Assembly (NCBI GenBank): GCA_902806565.1
Contig: CADCXA010000010.1
Location: 248,001 to 312,000 of the forward strand
DNA length: 64,000 nt
Source: Hypoxylon rubiginosum
Lineage: Eukaryota; Ascomycota; Sordariomycetes; Xylariales; Hypoxylaceae
Direction of reading: 5' to 3'
This document shows positions 9,641-20,923 of this stretch, piece by piece; the first letter of the stretch is position 1; every line of letters starts with the position of its first letter. Both the position numbers and the translations under genes were made by a program. The notes beneath the pieces were generated by a model. That model was not told the DNA's origin and did not search any database. It was given only the letters and a program-made list of their open reading frames with translations.

Positions 9641-12016
9641 TCCTTTTCCCTATACCATCACACGACCCGTAGCACCTGTCTACCTAGGTAAGGCTATGGG
9701 AAAGCCAGTGACTCCAAGGCTCTAAGGATGACCAACGGGCCTGTGACCATAAGGTACTGAGGGCCACATCGACGTCGGTACTCGTCATCTCGGTTTTCTC
9801 GTAGGTCGGTACTGTCTCCAACCCAATCTCAGGGGCTAGCTTGATGAATATCTACTAAGAGGGAAAGTATTAGATGAATGCCGGCCAGAGGGGCAAACGG
9901 GGATATGGATCAGTTGATCATCTACTTGCTTTCACAATCAGATATGCTGGATTTTCTCTGGCATTCTCATCCTTGCTAACCCATCTCATTCTCCAGGTTT
10001 CCGCTTGGGAAGGGCTCTCCTTTGGATTCGCATGACATGATATTCTTCTGAAGCAACCAGCCTCCGCCATACTTCTGTTAGGCTAAAAGCTGAGTTAACC
10101 CTCGGAAAGGCGCTTGAGCTTCACTCGTCTCCGGGTGGCTCATAAATTCCAGCCAGGCATTGGGGCTCTCTATTTTTAAGTCGCCACAAAACCTAAGTTT
10201 TGTGATGAGTAAGTGTTCATGCCTAGAAAAACGTACTGTGTAGAGAAATACAAGGTCGAAGATAGGTTAGCTCAGTGTATCCAGGATTGCCATAGGCGGT
10301 CGGGCTCCTTCAGCGTGTCTAGGATTGCCATAGGCGGTCGGGCTCCTTCAGCGTGTCTTTAAAAACAAAGGGCTTGTCATCGATTGACTGCGATAAGTAC
10401 ACCTCAAAGTGAGCCAAAGCTGCCTGCTTCCTTGCCTCTTGAGAAAAGAGAGTAGTTGGGGTGCGCGCAAGCGACGCCGGGCAAGAGTTAAAAACCGTCA
10501 TCATCCCTTATGAATTGAGTGATATGGCGACTGCTAACTGATGAGGAATAGAATAAATTAAGAATGGAGAAGGAAGCTGGTGTTACGATCTGCTGCTTCA
10601 TAGCTTTCTCCTTGGCAAAAGCCGTCAGCGGCAACGCCAGGGTCGTAGCCAGTTATGGGAGGAGTATGAGAAGTAAAGAAGGGGTGTAAGCGAAGAAGTC
10701 CCGGGCCAAGCAAAAATCTACGCACCGCCACGATGAGTCATCAGACACGGATCGTGCCGCATGTTCAAAGCCTTGCCAAAACTTCGACGCCACCAAAACC
10801 TCGGCAACGCAATGCAGTTCTCTCAAAACCATACTAGGGTTTACACCATATTCCATGGCCGGTTTCATTAGCAATATAATTACCTACCGCAAAAACCCCA
10901 GCCCGCCAGCACACACCAGTCGACGGGCGCTATCTTATGAATATCCATCCAGGGACGATACCTTTGTGCCGGTAGATTACCGGTACGGCGCTAGTGCCTA
11001 CTCGGTAGGGACGGCCCTGGCATACTAGAGACCTGTTATGGCTGACTATGAGCGGCGCGGCCATCACGAAGTCACCGAATAACCCGGTTGCGGACATCAT
11101 GCTTAGTTACATCACCCCACGCTCAGGTGCGTTGTCGACGGAGACTCCGATACAATACATCCACGATAGGAGCCTGGCGCGGTGGAATATAACAAAGGAG
11201 TGGACATGGACCCCAGTACAGGCTTTGTCATAACGCATAACCAAAAGGCGCGGAAATAACAGGCACGTCGCGAGCTACAAACCTAGCTACAGAGGGCTAC
11301 GTGCATGCATTAGGTAGCACCGAGACCCTTCGTTCTCTGAGACTAACCTCCTTATCCAGGCCAATACTGCTAGTTCCGTCTAAGGGATCCAAGACCGAAA
11401 AGGCAGAGTCCTGGCGCTCACAAATATTGGGGAGAAGGAATAGACCCCCGAGCGACAGAAGCTGCAGAATTTCCTGTCCGACAAGGAGTAAGACTGCCGG
11501 CAGGGTTGTGAGGAAAGCCAGAAGTGAGTACTGGCGGCAAAGGAATCGACATCATCGCCATAAACACGGGCATAGACACGGAGCTATACAAGGCAGTGAG
11601 CCGGTAGAAGCTAGGCCCGGGTGACACTCCTGCGAACTAACGGACAGCCCATTGGAAAGATGCTGCAGATAATGCAAGGCACAGGCGCTACATAAGTCTC
11701 ACCTGGAGAGACCTACCAGAGGTCCTCCTGGCACCCCCGGAGAACTTTGAACTAGGCGCCATCGACCTAGATTAGCTGACCGTTTTCACTATCTGCAACC
11801 TTTCCTAACAGTGGGCAGGTAGGTACCTATCATGACTGAGTTGCCTAGTTGTCTGAATGTATGTCTCTGGATTTATGACCTTGTGCTTTTGGTTTCTTTG
11901 CCCCCTTGGCGTTATATTAACACCACAACGACCTTTCTCCCCTTACTCTACATCATTCATATCGCCCATACCCACGTCAACTATTTACAGATGATTACCT
12001 AGGTACACGAGCAACC
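9641..12016. other. No supported intact gene; minor fragments
   Basis: Holds a perfect 38-bp tandem duplication (10283-10358). It also holds two short minus-strand frames that look mildly protein-like (10319-10504 with FEVYLSQSIDDKPFVFKDTL; 10653-10874) and could be pieces of one decayed gene. A plus-strand degraded coding stretch lies at about 11300-11620 (GIDIIAINTGIDTELYKAVSR read at 11532-11604). None is assignable to a family. Confidence 0.3.
10283..10358. repeat. Perfect 38-bp tandem duplication
   Basis: The unit beginning AGGATTGCCATAGGCGG and ending GTGTCT occurs twice head to tail (10283-10320 and 10321-10358) with no difference, so it is a recent local duplication. Confidence 0.9.
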
Positions 12017-13223
12017 ATGCCTTATCGCGTTGGTACGTCCAAGCCTTCCTCACCTTTCCTCACCCCTATCTAGGTAACCTATGACGTTCCTATTGTCGTC
12101 GCTACGACACCGCCGCTTCTACTGGATGGGCCGAATTATGGAACTGATATAGTCTGCAGAAATCTCACCTTCTAGCCTTGATAGTTGCCAGGGCGAGGTA
12201 TGCAAGGATAGCAACGACAAGATCTTGAAGGGTGCCCTTCGACTCGGCGTTTGGGTTACAATGCCCCAATCTGAGCATGGTAACTGGAAATGGAAACATT
12301 GGTATGTATGATTGCCAATTCATATAGAATTGCTGACCACTTAAAATTAACCAACTCACAGGGGATGTGTCTCTAGCAAAACCATCTCCAACATCCAAGA
12401 GGCTATCTCGGGCATCGATGGCCGCTTCCAATGGGATATGATCAATGGCTACGACGAGATGGAGTAAGTCTCACGAGAAAATGATATCATCTTTGACTTA
12501 CTAACATTTTGCCTACAGTGCCCACCCCGACATTCAGACCAAGATTCGACGCGTCGTGGAGCAAGGTCACATCGACCCCAAGGACTTCAAAGATGTAGGT
12601 TTTACTTTGCGTGCTTAGGGATTCTTAATTCTAATAGAACCTCAACAGGGCCCCTACTTCAACATGCCAGGACAAGTCGTTCTTTGCATCCGGACCAAAA
12701 AGCCAACCGCTGGGGACACAGACAAGGTAGGCACATGCTGCTGTGGCCTAGCTTTTTTATGACTCACAGATGTCTATAGACCGATGAATTTTCCAAGAGA
12801 GCCACTCCTAAAATGCCTGCTAAGCATGGCCGCAAGACTGCCGACGAACATGATGAAGAGGAGGAAGCAGAAGCCCGGCCAGCTAAGAAGCCTCGAAGCA
12901 AGAATGCTGCTAGGCCTCCGACTCCGACTCCTGAGACTGATGGAGATGACCAAGACGAGGAGTCCGAACCCGCCGTAAAATCCAAGTCCAAAGCCAAGGT
13001 CGGTTGCAAGGTCGAGGTTGCTAAGCCCGAGGATGACCAAGAAGACGAAGAGTCTGTCTCGAAGGAAGAGTCTAAGAGTAAGGGTGGCCGGCCAAACATG
13101 ACCATCCCTACCCACATTGCTGCCGACGAACGGGAGGAAAACATGATCAAGGTTCTTCGTCGTTGCTATCGCTTGATTTATAGGCGGGACCTTCTGAGTA
13201 AGCCTTATAGTCCCTATACTTAA
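12017..13223 (+). CDS. PARP-type zinc finger protein (zf-PARP), six exons
   Basis: Nuclear DNA-binding protein with one PARP-type zinc finger, the module that senses DNA nicks in PARP1 and is often found stand-alone in fungi. Exons 12017-12032, 12160-12301, 12362-12463, 12519-12594, 12649-12726 and 12780-13223 join in frame (858 bp, 285 aa). All introns are GT...AG. The protein starts MPYRVEISPSSLDSCQG. Zinc ligands are C15, C20, H52 and C55, with the family hallmarks LRLGVWVT and WKWKHWGC, then a PGQ block near residue 123. The C-terminal half is low complexity and rich in Lys, Glu and Asp (KKPRSK, EEEEAEARPAKK), consistent with a nuclear tail. No stops or frameshifts, so it is probably functional. 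The start was chosen because it gives the conserved N-terminus through intron 1. The last few residues may be altered by an unrecognised intron. Confidence 0.9.
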
Positions 13224-14178
13224 GGATGGCCATTTCTACGACCTATGCCTACTCTATCTATGGCAGACTCATACTCGTACTCGTTGCTCGTCATTACTTG
13301 ATGAGATGTTTTATGACTATTGTCGCACAGTTGCACCGGTCTCCTGGTCCGGAAATTGGGGTTCAATTGAGTTAATAACCTCTTTAAGAATTATTCATGT
13401 GGCTTCGTAGCTTAGGTATCTAACAAGTACGCTAGCGCCCCTGGATGGCCATAGAAGATGATCACGATGACCATTTTGACCATGCGCAATCGTGTCAGTT
13501 GAGTGACCCTATGGATAATATATAGAAGTTTCTACGTACTCATTCCTATATTCTAGTTTAATTTTGAACGTCCTTGTGTTAGGGCCCGAGACGAATTTAA
13601 ACGGCCACGTTTTCATGCACACACCTGAAACCGGTAGCTCCTCTTAAGAGTTCCGCAAGATGAGTTCAAACGTAAATGGAATTATTCTATAATCCTCAGT
13701 CATTGCTTTCTAGTTACCTAGGGTGGATTAGGAATAGCTCATATATATTGGGGTGCTTCGCATCTTTTTCGAGGTTCGAAAGGCAAGCTCGAAAGGCAAG
13801 CGTTAATAGATCATTTTCATACCACACCTATTACGAACTGGGATCTACTTTACGTATGACATCTATCACGGGTCTCTTCTGACAATGACCCCCACATACC
13901 TTCACATGTTTATGATCAAATCTTTACGATGATCACAGGTACATTGCGACGATATTGCAACGTCGCCGTCACATGCATCGTTCCTCCTCGTCTCATCACC
14001 ATTTACGATGTGCCCCCTAACCTTCAACCTCTCTTTATATCTTCGCCGCTATGGTAATCCTTCTCGAAATACCAAAAACCGGATCGTGCCAGCCACCAAA
14101 ACGTTCAACCTATCCGCGTCCCCTTCGGCGGTACGAGCCTTCCGCTCGGTAGGAGAATGAGCCGTCCTTCCTAGACAA
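13224..14178. other. Intergenic, no gene seen
   Basis: No frame with protein-like content or recognisable repeat. A 10-bp local repeat (AGGCAAGC twice) lies near 13780-13800. It separates the zinc finger gene from the 3' end of the convergent broken gene. Confidence 0.4.
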
Positions 14179-16505
14179 TCATAGGCTACCTCTAGCTGAG
14201 GCATTTGGTTCATCCCGAGAAATGCTGATAACATCGACCAAAAAACTAACCCACTCCACCTTTAAATCGCCACCCCCAGGCAACGAGCTGATCCCTTCAG
14301 AGTCCCAACTATTGCTAGCCCAGTATAAAACCATAGGACATTCGTCAAAGGAGAAGCTACTAAGATACTCCTGTATCTTCGAGCTTACTTCCTCCGGAAC
14401 CTGTCCGTACGTCTGGCCTCCATGGTAATGGGCTTCCGGATAGTATGCTCGAAGATAGTCGAATGTGACTGCGTCAATCTTCTCATAGAGTTCGTGAAGA
14501 GTCATGCCGTGATCGACCGTGACCCCAAGACTTCGTCTTAGCTTGTCCAGACCAAGCTCACAAAGACACAGAGAGAAAACCATCCTCGCTGCCTTTCCCT
14601 CCTCGCAAGCCTCCCGCTTCCGACGCGCGGCTTCAATGTCCAAACCGATAATCGGACGGCCGTCTTGTATCTTGTTTCCTATCATGACAGGGTGGGGTGT
14701 ACTTGGCTGATAGAGGAAGTCCTCTACACATTCTTAAAGCCGGCCTGTAAGTACCCAAGGCTTTCTTGTGCACGCTTCGTCGTCATGCGCTCTAGCGGAT
14801 GTGGACCCAACGACTTGATCTCTAGGTGGTCGCGAAGCTGGGCGTCGGCAGATTCCATCATCTCTCTCATCATCCTCATCTCGTCCTCATCTAGCTCGGC
14901 CGGTTTCCGTATTGTAAGCGGTGGGCGTGGGCGTGGGCGTGGTTCGGGATCATTGTCTAGGTAGGTGTATGCGACCTTTGGGTAGCCTTCTATAGCAGAT
15001 CGCTTTCTTCTTTGGTTCTGGTTTGGTCTAACAACGCCTCCAAGGCCGTAGTGGTTTTGGATCCTCTTCCACGTGAAGTCACCGCTAGCTGACTACAAAA
15101 TTGCTGAAGGATCGGGATGGTCAAGAGATTCAGAGACTCCGAAAAGTGCTTGGAGATGCGAACCGCAATGGATTTGGCAGGGTCGCGTTTCGCATGGGAA
15201 CCGAGCTCCCTGAGGACTGCATCAAGACATTTTCCTGCCGGACGAGTCTATAGGCAGCCTAGAATAGCTCGTCAAATGCCTGCTTCCAGGTGGCTCGCAC
15301 CTTGGGTTGATGATTCGGGTCCGACTGTGTCCATCCATGCTAATACTCTTAGCGTATTTACGGACGCACTATCACGGTGTTCTTCTTGGTAGATTCGTAG
15401 CAGTAGAATTGGAAGGTGCCTGTCGGGGATCCTCATACGTCCTTGGTATTCAGCACGGAGCTTCCGTAAATTTTGGACGCGCTAGTCTTCTGTAGACGTG
15501 TGCATTTCCAACGGCTCGCATACGCCCTCATTTCTCCCGGCTTCCCTCTTACAAAGTATGAAAGCCTCTATAACGGTCAAGATAGGGGTTTCCGGCCACG
15601 CTGTCCGATGTATCCCTGCGAGGTTCACGAGGTATCTCCTCAACGTCATGGTCTTCCCTACTTTGCTGGCGCGTTCCTTGTGGAGCTTATATAAAGCCCC
15701 CCTTTCCTTCGTCGTCCAGGTATGGCCCGTCCCCCTGGGTTCGGGGAACGCAGTTTGGGCTAGGGCTGTCAATGCCTCCCTCACGATTGCCCATGCCTTC
15801 CTAAATGCTTGTGGATTTCATGTGGCAGTCCCGATAGCGCATTCGGTAGCTGCTGTGGGGATTAATACGTGTGCTCGGCTCCTTGAGAATCGACAAGAGT
15901 AACACCACCAGACACCTGGGACACCAGGGATTTGGCGTGCTCTTGGATCTGCTTCAATGGACACTCCGGGACGTGTATGGTGGGCTAAATCCGCGTTCAG
16001 AATGTCCACATTGTCCTCGAATTGGAACCGGACACCCGATGTCTCCTGGCCGAATAAGAGCCATGAAGGTGTCGTGTGATTATGATCATCCTCTCGAAAG
16101 AATAGAGCGGTCAGCCATCTCTAGATGTCCCGACGCGTCTCGGATGCCTCGAAGACGGGAATGGAATGTATTTTGTGTCCCTTCCCACCTGTATCCCAGA
16201 TACTCATCACGTCGTCGGGATTCATCTCGGTGATTCGAAGTTCTCGGAGGTGTTCGTTATCGCGTCGATTGAAGTCCGCGGTACACGGGTCCCGTCCTCC
16301 TTCGGGGTCGCATAGCGCACACTTTTGCACAGTTTTGATGTTGTCACATTTGCGTCAGCTTACCGCCCATAAAGTCAAATCTCCCTCGCTCCGGGGCTGA
16401 GGTATATATATATATATGTGTGTGTGTGTTAGGTTTTGTCGGTTATCATTACTTACCCTTCGCAGTAGGCTTCTTCGTACTCATTCCTCTAGTTTGAGAC
16501 ATATT
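14179..16505 (-). pseudogene. Zinc-finger/Myb-like protein gene, broken by frameshifts
   Basis: A long minus-strand gene of unknown family, reconstructed in pieces. The N-terminus MSQTRGMSTKKPTAKG (about 16501-16454) ends at a GTAAGT donor. An intron holding a (TA)n(TG)n microsatellite is followed by PRSEGDLTLWA, a second probable intron, then KCALCDPEGG...FNRRDNEHLREL, a C2H2-like finger (about 16325-16240). Further down are VSGGVTLVDSQGAEH and a Myb/SANT-like block WTTKERGALYKLHKERASK (about 15710-15650), then WKRIQNHYGLGG and a 168-codon C-terminal frame (14685-14179). A TAG at about 16121 and several frame changes (about 15850, 15480, 15070, 14735) break it. Domain names are inference; decay is seen directly. 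No transposon signature recognised. Confidence 0.5.
16403..16431. repeat. (TA)n(TG)n microsatellite in a presumed intron
   Basis: About eight TA units followed by six to seven TG units. It lies between a GTAAGT donor and a CTCAG acceptor of the broken minus-strand gene. Confidence 0.9.
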
Positions 16506-16951
16506 GCAAGTGCTCCTGCTGGTGATATGATAGCTATGGATATCTTGTACGTGGGTAACCTCCAGGATGGAGTGGCTCGGAGGCGATGTAGACGAAGGTG
16601 GGAGACTGGCGGTTTGTAGAGATGGCGCACGTAGTCCCTCGCAAATGTAGGGAGCTAGGTACACAAAGAATGATACTTGAAGTGGTGCAAATCTCCAAAA
16701 GGGGCGTAGGGGTATGAGAAATCCGATGTCCAGTCGAAGCAGTCAATGTTCGTTGCGGAATCGCATGAAACTTTTCACCAATAATCCATAACTTTTTACC
16801 TACCCAGGTAGTATCATCTCTGCATTCTCTAAGTCCATCCGAACACTAGAGGGCGCCCCCGTGCGGGAGCCACCACCATGACCCCAATTTTTAGGAGGGT
16901 TGACGGATGTTATTTTCAAATATCAATACAATATACCAACATCCTTATAAC

Positions 16952-17370
16952 TGTCAGATAACGGGTGTATTCAATTAGGGGGTTAATTAAGTGTATATTA
17001 AGGTCTATCGTTGACTAGCTGCGTGACCCGTCCTTCGGCCGGGGAAAGGGGGGGGGGGTTCCTGTCGCCAGCTTCCTTTACGCCACAGGAGTCGGGCTCT
17101 GATTGGCTAGCCACACCTCAGCGCACGTCCGATGAATTCTTCGTAGAATCAATTAATCATTTCCACCACCTCTTAAAAAGAGTAATAATTTATATGGTTT
17201 GATAGAGCTCGTTTTGCGTGACCTTTCTATTCTATTTGCATTATTCCCAGGCCTAGAGCGATGGAATCGCAAAGGAAAAGGTCGAAAAGTGCGGGGCGAT
17301 TCTAAGTATCTGATTGGCCGGTGAAATTGTGGCAGTACTAATGAAATAAAGAGAAGTTGATTCTTGTGTA
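16952..17370 (+). repeat. Repeat A copy 1 (TGTCAGATAACG... with CCTTCGGCCGG)
   Basis: Begins TGTCAGATAACGGGTGTATTC, continues with AGGGGGTTAATT and reaches ACTAGCTGCGTGACCCGTCC plus a GGCCGGGG hairpin-like block at about 17012-17045. A later part (GTGCGGGGCG, AGAGAAGTTGATT) matches the copy at 36131-36275. Other copies: 20641-20850, 52567-52630, 55575-55640, and inverted near 30247-30300. The constant TGTC start would fit an LTR or element end. Class unknown. Confidence 0.65.
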
Positions 17371-17999
17371 TTGCCCCAATTCCCTTGAATCGTGGGAAAC
17401 TAGGCTGTGGCCCGTGCACTACATCAAAATCAGAAGTAGGTACCCTTGTATTGTACTAGCACTGGCTGACGTGCCCCTTTACGGGGGCGCGTCATGGAGA
17501 AAGGTCTGTGCACCAAGCCCACACATCGATCGCCTGTTTATTCAACCTACATCCCGACTGGGCGGCGGACCCGGATGCTTATCGAAGAAGGGAATCCACT
17601 CAGAAGTCAAGAATTGTCTAGATTGCCGGACCGGGACCGCGAGGCAAGCCAAGCTCGACTTCTTGTTCATCTCAGGTCCGCACGGCGAGCGCAGCCGAAT
17701 TGTCGAAGACCTCCTTTTGACCCCTATTCTCCTTCGTCCTCTTCATTCTACTCTGGTCCTCCCAGTTGCCCCCCCTAGTCCTACTGGCATTCTTCTAACA
17801 CCTCCCCGTTTTACTCACATTCTTCCTCGCCCTGTTTTTACTCCGGTATACCCGAGATTTCCTCCAGTGGCCGTCGCCCCCGCTAGCGGAGGTCCCTTTC
17901 CTACCCTGCCGCACACTTCTCTCGGGGCTTTGATACTTATTGGATACTAACCTGTTCCACGTCCCGAGTCAAGAATCCCCTCGCCACGTTGAGGTACAT
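17371..17999 (+). other. Proline-rich open stretch of uncertain status
   Basis: An open plus-strand frame (17357-17950) becomes Pro/Thr-rich in its second half. It lies just upstream of the Helitron Rep remnant, so it could be 5' element sequence, but its composition (C- and T-rich DNA) alone can explain the open frame. No motif supports a gene. Confidence 0.2.
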
Positions 18000-20640
18000 G
18001 GTAGTTCGCTTAACAACTCCGAGCACTAACTAGGTAATGAGTTGGTCTGTCCCGATCCCGTGTTTGACTTCGGCGGAGATGTCTAGGCGCAGATGCTAAG
18101 AAACACGCTCTGGCTTACGGACTCTCGACTCCTGGAAAACTTCCAGGAAGCGTTAGCTTCGAAGCATATGGAGCGCTGCCAGCGCTGCAACTAGCGTTGG
18201 TTCGATCTCGATCTCTGCGGGGATATGTGCAAGAGGTGTCGAGACAAGGACAAAAAGTCCGACCCTGGCTCGAATACCTACGACATCGCCATCCTGGGGT
18301 GCTCATCGACAATGAGCGTTTATCGCAACTCCCAGAAGACGGATATGTTTCAGGTAACTTGAATGCCAATAATTATATTACCGTCGACGATGACTCTGTG
18401 TGGGATCGCCTCAGTGATGAGGAGCTGAGGGAACGGATGGATGACTTCGAGGAGAGTATCGTCCCAGATCTCTGAGCTAGGGAGAGCGAGCTGGAGATCT
18501 TGCAGGGTCAAGTCGCGGCGCGGCCGGCAGCTGGGGGACCAGGTCGTGGGAGTTTCGATTCTCCCCTATTTCGGCTCCCCCCTTCTAAGCGAGTTCAACC
18601 ACGGCCAGCCTCTCCACTCGCTTGCCTTCCCTTCTCTCTTCCCTGAGGGGAAGGCGGAGTCCGTATCTTCTCAGCAGCGCACCGTCGCGGATGACGACTG
18701 GATAGACCATGCCATGAAGTAGCACGACGGCCGGTTCGCGGAGCACCCGCGCTTCCGCTTCGCCTGTCTGAACACCCTCGTGCGCCGTTCGGTCTGCAGC
18801 CGGAGCAACTTCTTCCTTCGGCGCAACTTGGGAGACTAGCCCGACCGTGAGCCCACCGCCGACGACATCCGAGCCGCCTTCAATGCCGATAATGCCGAGT
18901 CTAAGACCATGCTGAACTCAATTGTGCGGTACGCGTCGTCCCTACGGGGTACCCGGCTGCACTGGAAAAGCCGTCGGGGAGAATTGGAGGCTTTCTGCCA
19001 TGCCCTCGGACCCCCGTCTCTATTCCTGACGTTGTCAGCGGCCGATCTCCACTGGGACGATCTGCAGTGCCACATGCCTAGCTAACGAGGCATGGAAAGC
19101 CGCAGATGAGAAGGAGAAAATTGCGATCGCCCGGGAGAACAATCGCCGTATTGGTTCAATCTCCGCTTCGCCGCCTTTATGAATTATGTTGTCAAACCCA
19201 AATTCAGGGTCGTCGACTACTGGAACTGGTTCGAGTGGCAGGCGTGCGACTCCACCCACAACCGCGGCTTTGTCTGGTGCGAGGGCGCTCCGTCTGCGGA
19301 CATGTCTACCGAGGAATCCAGGGATGCATTTGCGCGGTTCTAGGGGAACCACGTTCATGCTATCAACATGGTTCCGCATCGACAGCAGAGCGGCAACCCA
19401 CTCTCCCTCGCTTGGGACGAGTATGATACGCCCTTCAATTTCCTGTCAAAACTGTTAGTACGTTTTCAAATACACAGCTGCACGCTGAGATACTGCTTCC
19501 GAGAAAGGAAAGATGCGGCGAGACCTCGTAGCGATGGTGAGCAGCATCTGATCGAGGCCCAGATCCACGCCGCTAATCTCAACCTCCTCCATGCTCAACG
19601 GGGCTTGATCAGCGATGATACGGAGGCTGCGCTTGCCCTTCTACGCGCGGCGCATATCCTCCTTTCTGATATGTCGTGTCGTTCTTATTATCCTTGCGAT
19701 ACTCGCCTTTTACCAGCCGTAGATACCAGCCTTTACTCCAAGAGGTACTCCTTTGTCGCCGCGCGCAATGATTGTCGATTAAACCCCTACATCGCCGCCG
19801 TGACGATCGGTTGGATGGCGAACACGGAAATCGTGCCCTGTACTTCTTCTCTACAGGCCGTCTTAAATTACGCAACAAAGTCCAAGGCGAGTTCGCGGTC
19901 GTACTGCGACCTAGTGGAAGATGTTTCACCGTGGATCAGTGATAGGTCAACAATAATATCACTCGTCACGCGCGTGCTGAGCAAGCTTATTTGGGAGCGC
20001 GACCTCTCCTCACAGGAGGTAATGTTCTTCCTTTTCAACCTGCCTCTCCAGCAGTCGTCTAGAGATACCGTTAGTGTTGATTGTCGGCCTGCCGGGCTCC
20101 ACCCACACCGCTTCACTACCTAGGGGGGCAACGCCAAACCTCGTGTTCTTACATACTTCTCTATATACAAGTCTGATTCATAGAGAGAAGATAATTGCAG
20201 GGCGAAGATAATCTTGCACCACCCTTTTCGCCATTCGTTCGAGGATGTGAAGCGCGCCGGAAATACCAGCTACTTTACATTTGAAAGAGCTTACGACGCC
20301 TGCCTACGAGAATACGTTAGTAGGCATGAGTTCGATTATTACAGTCCTGACCCCTTGGCTGGTGACGCGGACGAATTCCAAAACGAAGAGCAACCGGACG
20401 ACGAGGTACCCTCGTCGCTAGACGACTTGACCAGCAAACTCCGCACGGATAATGGGGATACAGGCAGCCCCTTCGAGCAGTTCGGTCACCGAAAATAGGA
20501 CGTCGCCCACGACTGGTCGTCTGATGTCGCCGGCGTCTATCTGGATGAGGACGACTTTTTGGCGTATACCAAGAACCTAATTGCGCGGGGACGAGATAGT
20601 TTGGGACACTTCCTAGCACACCTGCCGGAGGATGCCGAGA
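18000..20640 (+). pseudogene. Helitron Rep (HUH replication initiator) remnant, helicase part missing
   Basis: Decayed N-terminal and Rep part of a fungal rolling-circle (Helitron) Rep-helicase, in several frames. Recognisable blocks: cysteine-rich CQRCN-stop-RWFDLDL...CKRC (about 18171-18246); HPRFRFACLNTLVRRS...SIVRYASSLRGTR...CHALGPPSLFLTLSAADLHWDDL (18745-19068); WNWFEWQACDSTHNRGFVWCEGAP (19216-19288), where the usual HxH of the HUH motif reads H-N-R; GWMANTEIVPCTS...AVLNYATKSK (19810-19890), where the second Rep tyrosine appears lost; KLIWERDLSSQEVMF (19984-20028) and DCRPA; and HPFRHSFEDV (20220-20249). Stops (for example TAG at about 19345) and frameshifts are frequent. The Pif1 helicase region expected next is absent: repeat A begins at 20641. 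Family recognition is strong; both catalytic signatures are damaged. Confidence 0.85.
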
Positions 20641-20850
20641 TGTCAGATTACGTGTGTATTCAATTAGGGGGTCAATTTTCTGTATTGAACTTGTGTGTCT
20701 TAACTAGCTGCGCAACCCGGCCGCGCAAGCGCGGCCGGGAGGGAACCTGTGGGTTTTTTTTTTGGGATTATATAAGCATTTCACCATCGCACCATATTAA
20801 CTTCGCGTAATTTAAATCAATTCGAATTCATCTATGAAAATTCTTCAACT
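20641..20850 (+). repeat. Repeat A copy 2 with 11-bp GC hairpin
   Basis: Starts TGTCAGATTACGTGTGTATTC exactly where Helitron coding similarity ends. ACTAGCTGCGCAA is followed by a perfect 11-bp palindrome with an AA loop (20716-20739), then a T-run. The right edge is not defined. See the copy at 16952. Confidence 0.7.
20716..20739. other. Perfect GC hairpin, 11-bp stem, 2-nt loop
   Basis: CCCGGCCGCGC, AA, GCGCGGCCGGG. It lies inside repeat A and is followed by a run of T about 12 bp later. Weaker versions (CCTTCGGCCG) occupy the same place in the other copies, so the hairpin belongs to the element. Confidence 0.85.
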
Positions 20851-20923
20851 GGCGACTACCCTTATCCCCAGCTGTTGGGGTGTCATCGCGTCTGTACTTA
20901 CCAAAGTTCCATTCACTGCTAGC

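Noticed and set aside
12764..13150. Minus-strand Ser/Leu-rich frames opposite the zinc finger gene
   Set aside because: Antisense of the Lys/Glu-rich last exon of a well-supported spliced gene.
15117..15902. Plus-strand open frames opposite the broken zinc-finger/Myb-like gene
   Set aside because: The minus strand gives coherent coding blocks; the plus-strand frames have no start context or motifs.
17357..17950. 197-codon plus-strand open frame
   Set aside because: C/T-rich composition explains its openness and proline content; no motif or homologous pattern beyond proximity to the Helitron.
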